A stretch of 64,000 nucleotides of DNA from Pseudomonas sp. Irchel s3h17 (lineage in GTDB: Bacteria > Pseudomonadota > Gammaproteobacteria > Pseudomonadales > Pseudomonadaceae). The stretch covers positions 1 through 64,000 of the forward strand of contig NZ_FYDL01000006.1 of NCBI RefSeq assembly GCF_900187505.1, written 5' to 3'. Positions 16,907 through 27,999 of the stretch are shown here, piece by piece (the stretch's first letter is position 1; each line of letters begins with the position of its first letter). Both the position numbers and the translations under genes were made by a program. The notes beneath the pieces are model-generated. The model was not told the DNA's origin and did not search any database. It saw only the letters and a list, made by a program, of their open reading frames with translations.

Positions 16907-17781
16907 TTGGCGGTGGTCTGGATGTTGGCGTGGTGCGCGAGTTTCTGGGCAATCGACAGGTCGTGCTCTTCGATCACCCGGGTAATGAATGAGCGACGGA
17001 AGTCGTGGGGCATGATTTTCACCCCGACTTGCGCGCCTCGCTGCCGGGCAATGTAGTAGATCGCATGCTTGGTAATGCGCTCGCGGGAGATGTGGCTGCC
17101 ACGGCGGATTCGGTTGAACAGAAACCCGTCGTCTTCCTGCCCCGCGGGCAACAACGAACGGCGCAATTCAAGCCAGGCCTCGAGTTTGGCAAACACCCAG
17201 CCCGGGGCGTACTTGATCAACTGTTTATTGCCCTTGCCCATGACCTGCAGGCTACGCTCGGCAAAGTCGACCTGCGCCAGGTCGAGGTTCACCGACTCTG
17301 ACTTGCGCATCCCCGAACCGTACAGAATCGCAATGATCGCTGCGTCCCGTAGGCCTTGCGGCCGTGGATCGGCGGCACAGACGGTCATCAGGTCGTGGAT
17401 CAGCGTGCGCTTGAGGTTGCGCCCTTGAGACAGGCGCGTGCCGGAAATCCCCTTGACCGAGCGTATTTTCAACAACTGTTCCTGACTGATCAGGCTCAGG
17501 CGCCAGGCCTCGTTCATCACCCCTCGTAGCGCATTGACGTAGAGCGACGAAGTATTGGGCGCGTAGCCGTCCTGGCGTAATGCCGCCACCAGGGCAATCA
17601 CGTCTTCGGGCTGCAGTTGGTGCCAGGGAATCTCTTCGATGTTCAGCTCGTCGAACCCCAGGCGATCGGCAGCGTCCTGTAGCACGTAACGCAGGGTCTG
17701 CTGGCTCGAGGGGGCGAGACGCTTGAGGTACAGCGTCAGCGGGTTGGGGCGCGGGGCGTTCATATCGGGTAAATCAGACAA
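16849..17781 (-). CDS. Tyrosine recombinase / phage-type integrase
   Basis: A 310-residue site-specific recombinase. The N-terminal SAM-like domain (about 10-110) is followed by the catalytic domain with Arg159 (GSGMRKSE), a lysine in GKGNKQ (about 183-186), His259-x-x-Arg262 (PHDFRRSF), His284 (LAHHANIQTT) and nucleophile Tyr293 (ANYDV). All catalytic residues are present, so it should be active. It is solitary: no excisionase, phage or transposon genes are beside it. An in-frame ATG at 17763 is an alternative start. The stop lies inside a 6-2-6 palindrome (16845-16858). Confidence 0.87.
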   Translation of the reverse strand: MSDLPDMNAPRPNPLTLYLKRLAPSSQQTLRYVLQDAADRLGFDELNIEEIPWHQLQPEDVIALVAALRQDGYAPNTSSLYVNALRGVMNEAWRLSLISQEQLLKIRSVKGISGTRLSQGRNLKRTLIHDLMTVCAADPRPQGLRDAAIIAILYGSGMRKSESVNLDLAQVDFAERSLQVMGKGNKQLIKYAPGWVFAKLEAWLELRRSLLPAGQEDDGFLFNRIRRGSHISRERITKHAIYYIARQRGAQVGVKIMPHDFRRSFITRVIEEHDLSIAQKLAHHANIQTTANYDVRDDNERRRAVDRFDL

Positions 17782-18230
17782 ACTGGAGGGGCCTTTGGTG
17801 TGAGTTGTTCAGCAGATTTTATCCATGTATGAGGGAGATTAATAATCGAAGTCGACAACCGTAGCGGCTATCGTCTTCTTTTGCCCAGTACACATGTACG
17901 ACATTTCTGATTTGAGCCCTGTCCGTGACCGAACCCTGAACATTTGCTGTAAACCTTCATGTTATACGGCTTGCTCACCGTTTTTTCATGTCGTTTTCAC
18001 AAAATCACGCTTACTCTCAGCACACCCGAAACTCGCCACACACTAACGACAAGTCGCCGGCAGCACTGAATAACGTCAATTAATGTATTTTTCCATGATT
18101 GCAGGCCAAACCATTGATAATGTTCGCGTTCATTGATTAATGAATGCCCAGAATCATGCACCCGATCGCTTCCGGGGCGGATTCGAAGAACATGACCGTT
18201 GCTGACCATTACCGACCCGAGGCCCCCCCA
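17782..18230. promoter_or_regulatory. arnB: 449-bp A/T-rich upstream region of the arn operon
   Basis: The region between the integrase and arnB is much more A/T-rich than its surroundings, as expected of a regulated promoter or of foreign DNA. A 6-4-6 palindrome, TTCATT-GATT-AATGAA, is at 18129-18144. arn operons in pseudomonads respond to PmrA/PhoP/ParR-type regulators, but no box could be assigned by eye. An in-frame ATG at 18144 would add 29 residues to ArnB but lies within the palindrome edge. Confidence 0.45.
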
Positions 18231-19379
18231 ATGACCCAGGATTTCCTGCCTTTTTCTCGCCCAAGTATCGGCGCTGAAGAAATGGCTGCCGTGGAGCAGG
18301 TATTGCGCTCTGGCTGGATTACCACCGGACCGAAGAACCAGGAACTTGAGCAGCAGTTTGCCCGGTACGTGGGCTGCGAGCACGCCGTCGCACTGTCGTC
18401 GGCCACCGGCGGCATGCATGTCACCTTGCTGGCGCTGGGGATCGGCCCCGGCGATGAAGTGATCACACCCTCGCAGACCTGGGTATCCACCGCCAACATC
18501 ATCTGCTTGCTCGGCGCGACCCCGGTCTTCGTCGACGTCGACCGCGATACCCTGATGGCCGATGTCGAGGCCATCGCAGCGGCCATTACCCCGCGCACCA
18601 AGGCCATTGTTCCGGTGCATTACGCCGGGGCGGCCTTCGACCTCGATCCGCTCTATGCCCTGGGGGACCGGCACGGTATCCCGATCATCGAAGACGCCGC
18701 CCATGCGGCCGGCACCCGTTATCGCGGGCGTGCCGTGGGGGGGCGGGGCACGGCGATCTTCTCCTTTCACGCCATCAAGAACATGACCTGTGCCGAAGGG
18801 GCAATGTTCGTCAGCGACAACAAAGCGCTGGCCGACCGGGTGCGCATGCTCAAGTTTCATGGCCTGGGCGTGGACGCATACGACCGCCTGACCCACGGCC
18901 GCAAGCCCCAGGCGCAAGTGGTCGAGCCAGGCTTCAAATACAACCTGGCCGACATCAATGCCGCCATTGCCCTGGTGCAACTGCAACGCCTGGACGAGAT
19001 CAACGCCAGGCGCACGACCCTGGCACACACCTATCTACAACGCCTGAAGGCGTTGCCGGTGCAGCCGCTGAGTATTCCAGCCTATCCGCAACAGCATGCC
19101 TGGCACCTGTTTATCCTGCGCATCGACCCCGAGCGCTGTGGCATGGACCGCGAAACATTCATGCAAGCGTTGCAGGAACAAAACATCGGCACCGGCATCC
19201 ATTTCATCGCCACGCATTTGCACACCTACTACCGTCAGCGTTTCCCGGGCATCCACCTGCCCAATACCGAATGGAACTCGGCACGCCTGTGTTCGATCCC
19301 GCTGTTCCCCGACATGACCTGCGATGATGCCGAGCGCGTCATCGGTGCTATTGAAAACATTCTGGATCCACGCCCTTGA
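18231..19379 (+). CDS. arnB: UDP-4-amino-4-deoxy-L-arabinose aminotransferase ArnB
   Basis: A 382-residue DegT/DnrJ/EryC1-type PLP aminotransferase. [20 protein letters not shown] opens the protein, and the PLP lysine is Lys183 in [14 protein letters not shown], the ArnB-specific context. It converts the 4-keto sugar made by ArnA to UDP-L-Ara4N in the cytoplasm. ATG 18231 gives the standard N-terminus and length (E. coli about 379), although no strong ribosome-binding site precedes it. First gene of the eight-gene lipid A modification operon. Confidence 0.96.
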   Translation: MTQDFLPFSRPSIGAEEMAAVEQVLRSGWITTGPKNQELEQQFARYVGCEHAVALSSATGGMHVTLLALGIGPGDEVITPSQTWVSTANIICLLGATPVFVDVDRDTLMADVEAIAAAITPRTKAIVPVHYAGAAFDLDPLYALGDRHGIPIIEDAAHAAGTRYRGRAVGGRGTAIFSFHAIKNMTCAEGAMFVSDNKALADRVRMLKFHGLGVDAYDRLTHGRKPQAQVVEPGFKYNLADINAAIALVQLQRLDEINARRTTLAHTYLQRLKALPVQPLSIPAYPQQHAWHLFILRIDPERCGMDRETFMQALQEQNIGTGIHFIATHLHTYYRQRFPGIHLPNTEWNSARLCSIPLFPDMTCDDAERVIGAIENILDPRP

Positions 19380-20389
19380 AGCCTTATCCGATTAACTGCG
19401 TATCGATCGTTATCCCGGTCTACAACGAACAAGACAGCCTGCCCGAGTTGCTGCGTCGCACCGAAGCCGCCTGCCAGCAACTGACCCACGACTACGAAAT
19501 CGTCATGGTCGACGACGGCAGCCGCGACGACTCGGCACAACTGCTCGAGGAAGCCGCTGGACGCGAAGGCAGCGCCGTGGTGGCCGTCATCCTCAATCGC
19601 AACTACGGGCAACACGCCGCGATCATGGCCGGTTTCGAACAATGCAAAGGCGACCTGGTGATTACCCTGGATGCCGATCTGCAGAATCCGCCGGAAGAAA
19701 TCCCGCGCCTGGTCGCAGAGGCCGAACTGGGTTACGACGTGGTCGCCACCGTGCGCAACAATCGTCAGGACTCGGCCCTGCGCCGCTATCCGTCGAAGCT
19801 GATCAACCTGGCGGTGAAACGCTCGACAGGCGTGGCCATGACCGATTACGGCTGCATGCTGCGGGCGTACCGGCGCACGGTAGTCGACGCCATGCTGGCC
19901 TGCCGCGAGCGCAGTACCTTCATTCCGATCCTGGCCAACAGCTTTGCCCGCCACACCACCGAGATACCGGTACAGCACGCCGAGCGCGAGCACGGTGAGT
20001 CGAAGTACAGCCCGATGCGCCTGATCAACCTGATGTTCGACCTGATCACCTGCATGACCACCACCCCGCTACGCCTGTTGAGCATCATCGGCTTCGGCAT
20101 GGCGGCGCTGGGCATGCTGTTCGCCTTGATGCTGATTGTCCTGCGCCTGGCCTTTGGCGCGCAGTGGGCGGGCGGCGGCACCTTCGTGCTGTTTGCCGTG
20201 CTGTTCGTGTTCACCGGTGGCCAGTTCATCGGCATGGGGCTTTTGGGCGAGTACCTGGGGCGCATGTATGGCGACGTCCGGGCCCGTCCACGGTTCTTCA
20301 TCGAAAAAGTCTTGCGCCAGCAACCCGCCAGGCCTGCCCCCGCTGTCACGGTCGACGGTTTGACTTCCACCTCTTGCGATCAGGTTTGA
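19376..20389 (+). CDS. arnC: Undecaprenyl-phosphate 4-deoxy-4-formamido-L-arabinose transferase ArnC
   Basis: A 337-residue family-2 glycosyltransferase. The N-terminal GT-A domain shows [24 protein letters not shown] and [11 protein letters not shown]; two membrane segments lie near the C-terminus ([20 protein letters not shown] and the following [13 protein letters not shown] region). It loads formylated Ara4N onto undecaprenyl phosphate. The start is a TTG at 19376 whose TG overlaps the arnB stop (TTGA), an unusual codon that fits tight coupling to arnB. Confidence 0.95.
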   Translation: MKPYPINCVSIVIPVYNEQDSLPELLRRTEAACQQLTHDYEIVMVDDGSRDDSAQLLEEAAGREGSAVVAVILNRNYGQHAAIMAGFEQCKGDLVITLDADLQNPPEEIPRLVAEAELGYDVVATVRNNRQDSALRRYPSKLINLAVKRSTGVAMTDYGCMLRAYRRTVVDAMLACRERSTFIPILANSFARHTTEIPVQHAEREHGESKYSPMRLINLMFDLITCMTTTPLRLLSIIGFGMAALGMLFALMLIVLRLAFGAQWAGGGTFVLFAVLFVFTGGQFIGMGLLGEYLGRMYGDVRARPRFFIEKVLRQQPARPAPAVTVDGLTSTSCDQV

Positions 20390-20391
20390 CC

Positions 20392-22383
20392 ATGAATTCA
20401 AAAGCTGTTGTTTTCGCCTATCACGACATTGGCTGTGCGGGTATCCAGGCCCTCCTCGACTCTGGCCTGGAGATCGCCGCGGTGTTCACTCACGCCGACG
20501 ACCCGAAGGAAAACACCTTCTACGGCTCGGTCGCGCAGTTGTGTGCCCGCCAAGGCATCACGGTGCATGCACCGGAAGACGTCAACCACCCGCTGTGGGT
20601 CGAGCGCATCGCCAAGCTCAACCCCGAGTACCTGTTCTCCTTTTATTACCGCAACCTGCTGAGCGAAGCCCTGCTGGCCACCGCCGGCAAAGGCGCATTC
20701 AACCTGCACGGCTCGCTCCTGCCTGCATACCGGGGCCGCGCGCCGGCCAACTGGGTGCTGGTCAATGGCGAAACGCAAACCGGCGTGACCCTGCACCGCA
20801 TGGTCAAGCGTGCGGATGCCGGCGCCATCGTGGCCCAGCAACCTGTTGCCATCGAGCGCACAGACACCGCGCTGACCCTGCATGGCAAGCTGCGTGAAGC
20901 GGCCGCCAGCCTGTTGCGTGACACCCTGCCGCCACTGATCCAGGGCCGCCTCACTGAAACCGCCCAGGATGAGTCCAGGGCCACGGTGTTCGGTCGCCGC
21001 ACCCCGGCAGATGGCAAGCTGGTCTGGAAAAAACCGGCTGAAGAGCTGTTCAACCTGGTTCGTGCCGTTACCCAGCCGTACCCGGGGGCGTTCTGCGACG
21101 TCGGCGAGCACAAGCTGATCGTCTGGAGCGCCGAGGTCGCCAAGGGCAATGAAGGCCAGGCACCGGGCCGGGTGATCAGCGTCGACCCGCTGCGCATTGC
21201 CTGCGGCGAAGACTCGCTGGTGATCACGTCCGGCCAGCGCAACGATAACGGCCTGTTCCTCAGCGGCCCGCAACTGGCCGACGAACTGGGCTTGGTGGAT
21301 GGTTCCGTGCTGCGTGGCGCCGAATCGGGCCGTGCTCCGCGTCGCACCCGGGTGCTGATCCTGGGTGTCAACGGCTTCATCGGCAACCACCTGTCCGAGC
21401 GCCTGCTGCGTGACGGCAAGTACGAGGTGTACGGCCTGGACATCGGCTCCGACGCCATCGAGCGCCTGCGCAGCCATCCGAACTTCCACTATGTCGAAGG
21501 CGATATCAGCATTCACTCCGAGTGGATCGAGTACCACATCAAGAAGTGCGACGTGGTGCTGCCACTGGTGGCCATTGCCACCCCCATCGAATACACCCGC
21601 AACCCGCTGCGCGTGTTCGAACTGGACTTCGAAGAGAACCTCAAACTGGTTCGCTACTGCGTCAAGTACAACAAGCGCGTGATCTTCCCTTCGACTTCCG
21701 AAGTCTATGGCATGTGCCAGGACCGAAACTTCGACGAGGACAGCTCCAACCTGGTGGTCGGCCCGATCAACAAGCAGCGCTGGATCTACTCGGTCTCCAA
21801 GCAACTGCTGGACCGGGTGATCTGGGCCTATGGCCAGAAAGGCCTGAACTTCACCCTGTTCCGCCCGTTCAACTGGATGGGGCCGCGCCTGGACCGCCTG
21901 GATTCGGCACGGATCGGCAGCTCCCGGGCGATCACCCAGCTGATTCTCAACCTGGTGGAAGGCACACCCATCCGCCTGTTCGATGGCGGCGAACAAAAAC
22001 GCTGCTTCACCGACATCGCCGACGGTGTCGAAGCCCTGGCGCGGATCATCGACAACGAGAACGACGCCTGTAACGGGCAGATCATCAACATCGGCAATCC
22101 GGAAAACGAAGCCAGCATTCGTCAATTGGGTGAGGAGTTGCTGCGTCAGTTCGAGGCCCACCCGTTGCGTGCCAACTTCCCGCCGTTCGCCGGTTTCCGC
22201 GACGTCGAGAGCAAGGCGTTCTACGGCACCGGTTATCAGGACGTGTCGCACCGCAAGCCGAGCATCCAGAACGCCAAGCGTCTGCTCGACTGGACCCCAA
22301 CCGTTGAGATGAGCGAAACCATCGGCAACACGCTGGACTTCTTCCTGCGCGAAGCCATGCTCGAAATCGCGGACCAGCGTTGA
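20392..22383 (+). CDS. arnA: Bifunctional UDP-glucuronate decarboxylase / UDP-Ara4N formyltransferase ArnA
   Basis: A 663-residue two-domain enzyme. The N-terminal formyltransferase (about 1-300) has [15 protein letters not shown] and [13 protein letters not shown]; the C-terminal dehydrogenase/decarboxylase has the nucleotide motif [18 protein letters not shown] and the catalytic YSVSK. It makes the UDP-4-keto-pentose substrate of ArnB and formylates its product. The open frame extends back to 20164 within arnC, but ATG 20392, three bases after the arnC stop, matches the family start. The length agrees with E. coli ArnA (660). Confidence 0.96.
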   Translation: MNSKAVVFAYHDIGCAGIQALLDSGLEIAAVFTHADDPKENTFYGSVAQLCARQGITVHAPEDVNHPLWVERIAKLNPEYLFSFYYRNLLSEALLATAGKGAFNLHGSLLPAYRGRAPANWVLVNGETQTGVTLHRMVKRADAGAIVAQQPVAIERTDTALTLHGKLREAAASLLRDTLPPLIQGRLTETAQDESRATVFGRRTPADGKLVWKKPAEELFNLVRAVTQPYPGAFCDVGEHKLIVWSAEVAKGNEGQAPGRVISVDPLRIACGEDSLVITSGQRNDNGLFLSGPQLADELGLVDGSVLRGAESGRAPRRTRVLILGVNGFIGNHLSERLLRDGKYEVYGLDIGSDAIERLRSHPNFHYVEGDISIHSEWIEYHIKKCDVVLPLVAIATPIEYTRNPLRVFELDFEENLKLVRYCVKYNKRVIFPSTSEVYGMCQDRNFDEDSSNLVVGPINKQRWIYSVSKQLLDRVIWAYGQKGLNFTLFRPFNWMGPRLDRLDSARIGSSRAITQLILNLVEGTPIRLFDGGEQKRCFTDIADGVEALARIIDNENDACNGQIINIGNPENEASIRQLGEELLRQFEAHPLRANFPPFAGFRDVESKAFYGTGYQDVSHRKPSIQNAKRLLDWTPTVEMSETIGNTLDFFLREAMLEIADQR

Positions 22384-23267
22384 TGCAGGCAGGTCTTCGT
22401 ATCGATGTCGACACCTACCGAGGCACCCGTGAAGGGGTGCCCCGGCTGCTGGACATGCTCGACGAAGCACAGGTCAAGGCAACGTTTTTCTTCAGTGTTG
22501 GCCCGGACAACATGGGGCGCCACCTGTGGCGCCTGATCCGCCCGCAGTTTCTCTGGAAAATGCTGCGCTCCAACGCGGTGGGCCTGTATGGATGGGACAT
22601 TCTGCTGGCCGGTACCGCCTGGCCGGGCAAGCCCATCGGCCGAGACCTGGGGCACCTGATGCGCCAGACCCTTGCCGCCGGTCACGAGGTGGGGTTGCAC
22701 GCCTGGGATCATCACGGCTGGCAAGCCAATGCCGGACGCTGGAGCGATGCACAGTTGATTGAGCAGGTTCGCCGGGGCGTAGACACCCTCAGCGATATTC
22801 TCGGCCAGACCGTGGACTGTTCCGCCGCGGCCGGATGGCGCGCTGACGAACGGGTCATCGAGGCCAAGCAACGCTTTGGCTTTCGCTACAACAGCGACTG
22901 TCGCGGGCAAGGCCTGTTCTTGCCGCAACTGGCCGATGGCAGCCCGGGAACACCGCAAATTCCAGTCGACTTGCCCACCTTCGATGAAGTGGTCGGGCCG
23001 GACGTGACCGTTGAAGGGTTCAACGCATTCATTCTTGATCGGTTCAGCCCCTCCAGGCTGAACGTCTACACGATACATGCAGAGGTAGAAGGGATTCTGA
23101 TGGCCAACCATTTCCGTCAATTGCTGGTGGATGCCCAAACACGCGATATCCGCTTCCAACCCCTGGGTCGGTTGTTGCCGGCCGACCCCACCATCCTGCC
23201 CCGGGGCCGCGTGTTGCGCGGTGCGCTGGAAGGTCGTGAAGGCTGGCTGGGAGTGCAGGGACAATGA
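22383..23267 (+). CDS. arnD: 4-deoxy-4-formamido-L-arabinose-phosphoundecaprenol deformylase ArnD
   Basis: A 294-residue NodB-type polysaccharide deacetylase. It opens with [20 protein letters not shown], whose Asp is the expected catalytic/metal residue, and has [15 protein letters not shown] with the metal histidines, then [13 protein letters not shown]. It removes the formyl group after ArnC has attached the sugar to the lipid carrier at the membrane. ATG 22383 shares a base with the arnA stop (TGATG). Confidence 0.95.
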   Translation: MQAGLRIDVDTYRGTREGVPRLLDMLDEAQVKATFFFSVGPDNMGRHLWRLIRPQFLWKMLRSNAVGLYGWDILLAGTAWPGKPIGRDLGHLMRQTLAAGHEVGLHAWDHHGWQANAGRWSDAQLIEQVRRGVDTLSDILGQTVDCSAAAGWRADERVIEAKQRFGFRYNSDCRGQGLFLPQLADGSPGTPQIPVDLPTFDEVVGPDVTVEGFNAFILDRFSPSRLNVYTIHAEVEGILMANHFRQLLVDAQTRDIRFQPLGRLLPADPTILPRGRVLRGALEGREGWLGVQGQ

Positions 23268-24910
23268 CCAGACGCTGGGCCCTGCCCTTGTTGTTGCTGG
23301 CGTTCGGCATGTTTTTCCTGCTGCCGATGGCCACCCATGGCCTGTGGATTCCGGACGAAACCCGGTACGCGCAAATCAGCCAGGAAATGCTGCTGAGCGG
23401 CCACTGGGCTTCACCCCATTTCATGGGCATTCGTTATTTCGAGAAGCCGGTCGCCGGCTACTGGATGATAGCCATCGGCCAGGCGGTATTTGGCGACAAT
23501 CTGTTCGGCGTGCGCGTGGCCTCGGCCTTGAGTACCGGCCTGAGCGTGTTGCTGGCGTATTTGATTGCCCGCCGTTTGTGGAATGACCCGCGCAAGAGCT
23601 TCACCTGCGCCCTGCTCTACATGAGCCTGTGCGTGGTGGTTGGCCAGGGCGGGTACGCCAACCTGGACCCGCAGTTCACCTTGTGGGTCAACCTGAGCCT
23701 GGTGGCGCTGTGGTTCGCCATCGACAGCCAGACCCGAAGTGCGCAGTTGGGGTTCTGGGCGCTGCTGGGCCTGGCCTGTGGCATGGGCTTCATGACCAAG
23801 GGCTTTCTCGCCTGGCTGTTGCCGGTGCTGGTCGCCCTGCCCTACATGGTCTGGCAAAAACGCCTACGCGAACTGCTGGTCTACGGCCCAGTGGCAATCA
23901 CGGTGGCCGTGCTGGTCAGCCTGCCCTGGGCCTTGACCGTTCACGCCCAGGAGCCGGATTACTGGCGTTTCTTCTTCTGGCACGAGCATATCCGCCGATT
24001 TGCCGGCGAAGATGCCCAGCACGCCAAGCCCTGGTGGTACTACCTGCCATTGCTGGTGGCGTTCAGCCTGCCCTGGGCGGCCCTGCTGCCTGCGGCGCTC
24101 AAGCAAGCCTGGCAGAGCCGTCGTCAGGCGAGCATTGGCTTCCTGCTGCTCTGGCTGCTGTTGCCGTTGGCGTTTTTCAGCCTGAGCAAGGGCAAGCTGC
24201 CGGCCTACATCTTTCCCTGCCTGTTGCCGTTGGCCTTGTTGATGGGCCATGTGCTGGTCGATCGCCTCGCGAACCGGCAGACCCGCGTCATCAGCCTGAA
24301 CGGTGCGCTGAACCTGGTGCTGGGTGTGCTGGTGCTGATAGCGCTGGTCTACTTTCAATTGAAGAAGCCGCTCTACAGCAACGAGCCCGAGCACCTGGTG
24401 CTGGTGTTCATCGCCCTGGCCGGCTGGATCCTTGCCAGCGTTTTGCAAGCCTTGCGCCCGTTGCAGTGTTGGGCTGCGCCGGCCCTGGGCAGCTGGCTGT
24501 TCGTGGCGCTAGTCCCAGCGGCCCTGCCCAACTCGGTGGTCTATAACAAGATGCCGGACCAATTCATCATCGATCACGCCCAGGAGCTTGGCCAGGCCAG
24601 TCGCTTGCTGAGCAATGACCTGGGCGCCGCCTCGGCCCTGGCCTGGCGACTCAAGCGGCCGGACGTGGCGTTGTACAACACCGTAGGCGAAGTGAAATAT
24701 GGCCTGGCTTATCCTGACACCTTGCATCGCCGGGTCGACTTTCTCAAGGTTCCCCAATGGATGACCGAAGCCCGCCAGCAGGGTTCGGTGGGTGTGGTGA
24801 TGCGGATCAACGGCAAGGAGCACTACGAAATCGACATGTTGCCCCAGGACTTCAAGCGTTATAACCAAGGCAATCTGGTGATCCTGATCTTCCCCCAGAG
24901 CCAGCCATGA
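23264..24910 (+). CDS. arnT: Lipid A 4-amino-4-deoxy-L-arabinose transferase ArnT
   Basis: A 548-residue polytopic membrane glycosyltransferase (GT83). The N-terminus has the family sequence [16 protein letters not shown] in the first periplasmic loop, then [13 protein letters not shown]; about a dozen hydrophobic segments follow and a periplasmic C-terminal domain of about 130 residues ends the protein. It moves Ara4N from undecaprenyl phosphate to lipid A at the outer face of the inner membrane, giving resistance to polymyxin and cationic peptides. ATGA overlap with arnD. Confidence 0.95.
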   Translation: MTRRWALPLLLLAFGMFFLLPMATHGLWIPDETRYAQISQEMLLSGHWASPHFMGIRYFEKPVAGYWMIAIGQAVFGDNLFGVRVASALSTGLSVLLAYLIARRLWNDPRKSFTCALLYMSLCVVVGQGGYANLDPQFTLWVNLSLVALWFAIDSQTRSAQLGFWALLGLACGMGFMTKGFLAWLLPVLVALPYMVWQKRLRELLVYGPVAITVAVLVSLPWALTVHAQEPDYWRFFFWHEHIRRFAGEDAQHAKPWWYYLPLLVAFSLPWAALLPAALKQAWQSRRQASIGFLLLWLLLPLAFFSLSKGKLPAYIFPCLLPLALLMGHVLVDRLANRQTRVISLNGALNLVLGVLVLIALVYFQLKKPLYSNEPEHLVLVFIALAGWILASVLQALRPLQCWAAPALGSWLFVALVPAALPNSVVYNKMPDQFIIDHAQELGQASRLLSNDLGAASALAWRLKRPDVALYNTVGEVKYGLAYPDTLHRRVDFLKVPQWMTEARQQGSVGVVMRINGKEHYEIDMLPQDFKRYNQGNLVILIFPQSQP

Positions 24911-25251
24911 GCCTGTTGCTGATCGTGCTTGCCTGCCTGCTGACCTGCCTGGGCCAGGTCGCCCAGAAATATGCGGTGGAAAGCTGGCGTGGCCAGGCAT
25001 CGGGAGTGCTAGACAAGCTGCGCTCGCCGTGGCTGTGGCTGGCGTTGCTGAGCCTGGGCTGCGGGCTGGTGGTGTGGCTGCTGGTGTTGCAGCGGCTGGA
25101 CGTCGGCGTCGCCTATCCGATGCTCAGCCTCAATTTCGTACTGATTACCCTGATCGCCCGCTTCGTTTTCCACGAAGCCATTGATCGCCGGCACTGGATC
25201 GGCGTGGCCCTGGTGATTGCCGGTGTCGTGCTGCTGGGGAGGCACGCATGA
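24907..25251 (+). CDS. arnE: Ara4N-phosphoundecaprenol flippase subunit ArnE
   Basis: A 114-residue SMR/EmrE-like protein with four membrane segments ([75 protein letters not shown]). With ArnF it flips the lipid-linked sugar across the inner membrane. ATGA overlap with arnT; its stop overlaps arnF. Confidence 0.93.
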   Translation: MSLLLIVLACLLTCLGQVAQKYAVESWRGQASGVLDKLRSPWLWLALLSLGCGLVVWLLVLQRLDVGVAYPMLSLNFVLITLIARFVFHEAIDRRHWIGVALVIAGVVLLGRHA

Positions 25252-25661
25252 GCCTGGGTCGCGGCATCGGCTTTGCCATGGGCAGCGTGTTGCTGGTCAG
25301 CGCGGCCCAACTGGGCATGCGATGGAGCATGAGCCACCTGCCCTTGCCGGCGCAGTGGCTCGCGGCATTGGGCAGTGGCACGGTCGACCCGCTGGCAGTC
25401 GCCGTGGTGCTGGCCTCGATCATGGCTTACGCACTGTCCATGCTCTGCTGGCTCATGGCCTTGCGTGACCTGCCGCTGGGACGGGCCTATTCGCTGCTCA
25501 GTATCAGTTATGCCCTGGTGTACCTGCTAGCCGCCAGCCTGCCGCTGTTCAACGAGCCACTCAGTCTCTCCAGAACCCTGGGGGTGGCGCTGGTCATCCT
25601 CGGGGTCATCACCATCAACTCTCGTGGTATCCACACCCCAGTCGTCAGGAAGACTCCATGA
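25248..25661 (+). CDS. arnF: Ara4N-phosphoundecaprenol flippase subunit ArnF
   Basis: A 137-residue SMR-like protein with four membrane segments, homologous in pattern to ArnE ([20 protein letters not shown] aligns with the ArnE third helix; [13 protein letters not shown] with the fourth). It forms the other half of the flippase. Overlaps of 4 bases with arnE and ugd keep the whole unit translationally coupled. Confidence 0.93.
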   Translation: MSLGRGIGFAMGSVLLVSAAQLGMRWSMSHLPLPAQWLAALGSGTVDPLAVAVVLASIMAYALSMLCWLMALRDLPLGRAYSLLSISYALVYLLAASLPLFNEPLSLSRTLGVALVILGVITINSRGIHTPVVRKTP

Positions 25662-27049
25662 AAATCAGTGTCATTGGTAGTGGCTACGTCGGCCTTGTAC
25701 AAGCTGCCGTGCTGGCCGAAGTGGGTCACGATGTGGTCTGCATGGACATCGATCAGCAAAAGATCGCGTTGTTGCAGCAAGGCCATGTGAGCATTTTCGA
25801 ACCCGGGCTGGCCAGCCTGGTCCGTGAAGGACTGGAAAGCGGGCGGCTGCTGTTCACCACCGACGAGCAACAGGCGGTCCAGCATGGCCAGGTATTGTTC
25901 ATAGCCGTGGGCACGCCCTCCGGGGAAGATGGCTCGGCCGACTTGCGTTATGTGTTGTCAGTGGGCGACGCCGTGGCCCGACACCGCGAGCAGCCCTTGA
26001 TCCTGGTGGAAAAGTCCACCGTGCCGGTGGGCACCGGCGATACCCTGCGGGCCCATATTGACAGCCGGTTGCACAGCCACGGTCGCATCTTGCAGTTCGA
26101 TATCGTGTCCAACCCCGAGTTTCTCAAGGAAGGCTCGGCGGTTGCCGACTGCCGCCGTCCGGACCGCATCGTCATCGGGTGCGACAGCGAGGCGGTACGC
26201 GAGGTCATGCGTGACCTCTATGCGCCCTTCAACCGCAACCACGACCGCATCATGTTCATGGACCTGCGCAGCGCCGAACTGACCAAGTACGCCGCCAACT
26301 GCATGCTGGCGACCAAGATCAGCTTCATCAACCAGATCGCCGAACTGGCCGAGCACCTGGGCGCGGACATCGAGTCCGTGCGCCTGGGGATCGGCGCTGA
26401 CCAACGAATTGGCTACCACTTCATCTACCCCGGCTGTGGTTATGGTGGCTCGTGCTTCCCCAAGGACATGCGCGCGCTGATCCACAGTGCCGCGCAAGCC
26501 AACTGCTCCAGTGACTTGCTGCAAGCGGTCGAAGCGATCAACGAGCGTCAGAAACACAAATTGTTCGAGCGCATCAGAGCTTTCTACAACGGTGACCTGG
26601 CAGGCAAGACCTTTGCCCTGTGGGGACTGGCATTCAAACCCAATACCGACGACATGCGCGATGCACCGAGCCGGGTGCTGATGGAATCGCTGTGGGCAGC
26701 AGGCGCGACGGTGCGGGCGTTCGACCCGGAAGCCATGCAGGAGACCCAGAACCTGTACCCGAACGAAGCACGACTGATGCTCATGGGCACTCCGGAATCC
26801 GTGCTCAAGGATGCGGACGCATTGATCATCTGCACCGAATGGCAGCAGTTCAAGGCACCGGATTTCGAACTGATCCAGCAGCGTCTCAAGGCATCGGTGA
26901 TCTTCGACGGACGCAACCTGTATGACGTCGAACGCCTGGCGCGCAAAGGCTTCCAGTACTTTCCGATGGGCCGGGGAGAATCACGCAACCTGCCCGTTTG
27001 CGCACAGCCATCGCTTGCGACGCCTGCCGTGGTCGAGAAGACGGCATAG
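25658..27049 (+). CDS. ugd: UDP-glucose 6-dehydrogenase
   Basis: A 463-residue enzyme: NAD-binding [19 protein letters not shown] at the start, [46 protein letters not shown] and the catalytic cysteine Cys266 in [12 protein letters not shown]. It makes UDP-glucuronate, the precursor for ArnA, so the operon encodes the full path from UDP-glucose. The family norm is about 440-450; the last 20 residues ([18 protein letters not shown]) are a non-conserved tail. Last gene of the operon, followed by a terminator at 27195. Confidence 0.95.
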   Translation: MKISVIGSGYVGLVQAAVLAEVGHDVVCMDIDQQKIALLQQGHVSIFEPGLASLVREGLESGRLLFTTDEQQAVQHGQVLFIAVGTPSGEDGSADLRYVLSVGDAVARHREQPLILVEKSTVPVGTGDTLRAHIDSRLHSHGRILQFDIVSNPEFLKEGSAVADCRRPDRIVIGCDSEAVREVMRDLYAPFNRNHDRIMFMDLRSAELTKYAANCMLATKISFINQIAELAEHLGADIESVRLGIGADQRIGYHFIYPGCGYGGSCFPKDMRALIHSAAQANCSSDLLQAVEAINERQKHKLFERIRAFYNGDLAGKTFALWGLAFKPNTDDMRDAPSRVLMESLWAAGATVRAFDPEAMQETQNLYPNEARLMLMGTPESVLKDADALIICTEWQQFKAPDFELIQQRLKASVIFDGRNLYDVERLARKGFQYFPMGRGESRNLPVCAQPSLATPAVVEKTA

Positions 27050-27192
27050 AACCTGGCCACGACCTCCCGGGGCTACGTTGCCGAACAGCCATACCTCATT
27101 ATTAATGCACTTAATGCTCATTAATATGAATTTGTCAGTGGCCGGCCAGACCGGCAGACTGCGCCGGTTCCTCCCCCAAATGGTGGAACTCT

Positions 27193-27230
27193 TGAAGGGC
27201 TTTCTGGTGACCCAGACAAGCCCTTTTTTT
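27193..27230 (+). terminator. Rho-independent terminator between ugd and the HPP gene
   Basis: A two-part stem (AAGGGCTT with AAGCCC(TT), then CTGG with CCAG, loop TGAC) is followed by a run of seven T residues ending at 27230. It lies 146 bases after the ugd stop and just before the HPP gene, so it should close the arn transcript. Confidence 0.85.
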
Positions 27231-27261
27231 GCCTGCCCTCTGCCACTGGACCGTTCTGCCC

Positions 27262-27969
27262 ATGTTTGCTCGCTGGATCCCCGCTGCCATCAACACCCGT
27301 CCTTCAGAATGGAGCCGTGCCGCCATCGGCATGTCCCTGGGCACACTGCTGAGCGTCTGGCTCTGTGGCCAGGTATTCGGCATGGACGTGGCCATGCACC
27401 TGATCGGGCCCTTGGGGGCATCGGCGGTGTTGCTGTTTGCCGTCTCGTCCGGCGCGCTGGCCCAGCCCTGGTCGATCCTGGGCGGGTACCTGTGTGCCGG
27501 GGTGGTAGCACTGTTGGTGGCCCATGTGCTTGGACGGACCCTGGGCAGTGCGTGCCTGGCGGCCGGCGCAGCGTTGATGCTGATGTGCTGGCTGCGTTGC
27601 CTGCATCCCCCGGCCGGTGCGCTGGCCTTGCTGATGGTGGTGGCGGACCCGGCGACCATTGCCCTGGACTGGAAAGCACTCGCGCCGGTGATGCTGAGCG
27701 CGGCCACCTTGTTGCTCTGTGCCCTGGCGTACAACAACCTGACCCGTATTCGTTACCCCAAGCGGCCCGCCGAACCGGTGTCCCGGGTGCCGGCGGATCA
27801 CCCGCCCGTCGACAGCCAGGCCATCACCGCACAAGACCTGAAAGCGGCGCTGGCGGACCTGGAGGCCTTCTTCGATGTGACCCCCGAGGACCTTGAACAA
27901 CTGATCCACGCCAGCGAACGGCACGCCAAGCGCCGCAGTATCGGTGAGGTATTCGCCAACAAGGCCTGA
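27262..27969 (+). CDS. HPP family membrane protein
   Basis: A 235-residue protein. The first 160 residues hold four or more membrane segments and the family motif LHPPAGALALL, which names the HPP family; an N-terminal cytosolic end has WSRAAIGMSLGTLLSVWL. The C-terminal 65 residues are soluble and charged (ALADLEAFFDVTPEDLEQLI). The related plant chloroplast protein is a nitrite transporter; the bacterial role is not settled. ATG 27262 follows the ugd terminator by 32 bases. Confidence 0.8.
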   Translation: MFARWIPAAINTRPSEWSRAAIGMSLGTLLSVWLCGQVFGMDVAMHLIGPLGASAVLLFAVSSGALAQPWSILGGYLCAGVVALLVAHVLGRTLGSACLAAGAALMLMCWLRCLHPPAGALALLMVVADPATIALDWKALAPVMLSAATLLLCALAYNNLTRIRYPKRPAEPVSRVPADHPPVDSQAITAQDLKAALADLEAFFDVTPEDLEQLIHASERHAKRRSIGEVFANKA

Positions 27970-27999
27970 TACGGCCACGGCAAGGCCAGGCGCTGTTCC

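Noticed and set aside
17782..18230. A PmrA or PhoP box before arnB
   Set aside because: I looked for direct repeats of the expected type and found none convincing by eye.
20398..22470. A 690-residue minus-strand frame opposite arnA
   Set aside because: Same kind of shadow caused by high GC content; ArnA matches its family over the full length.
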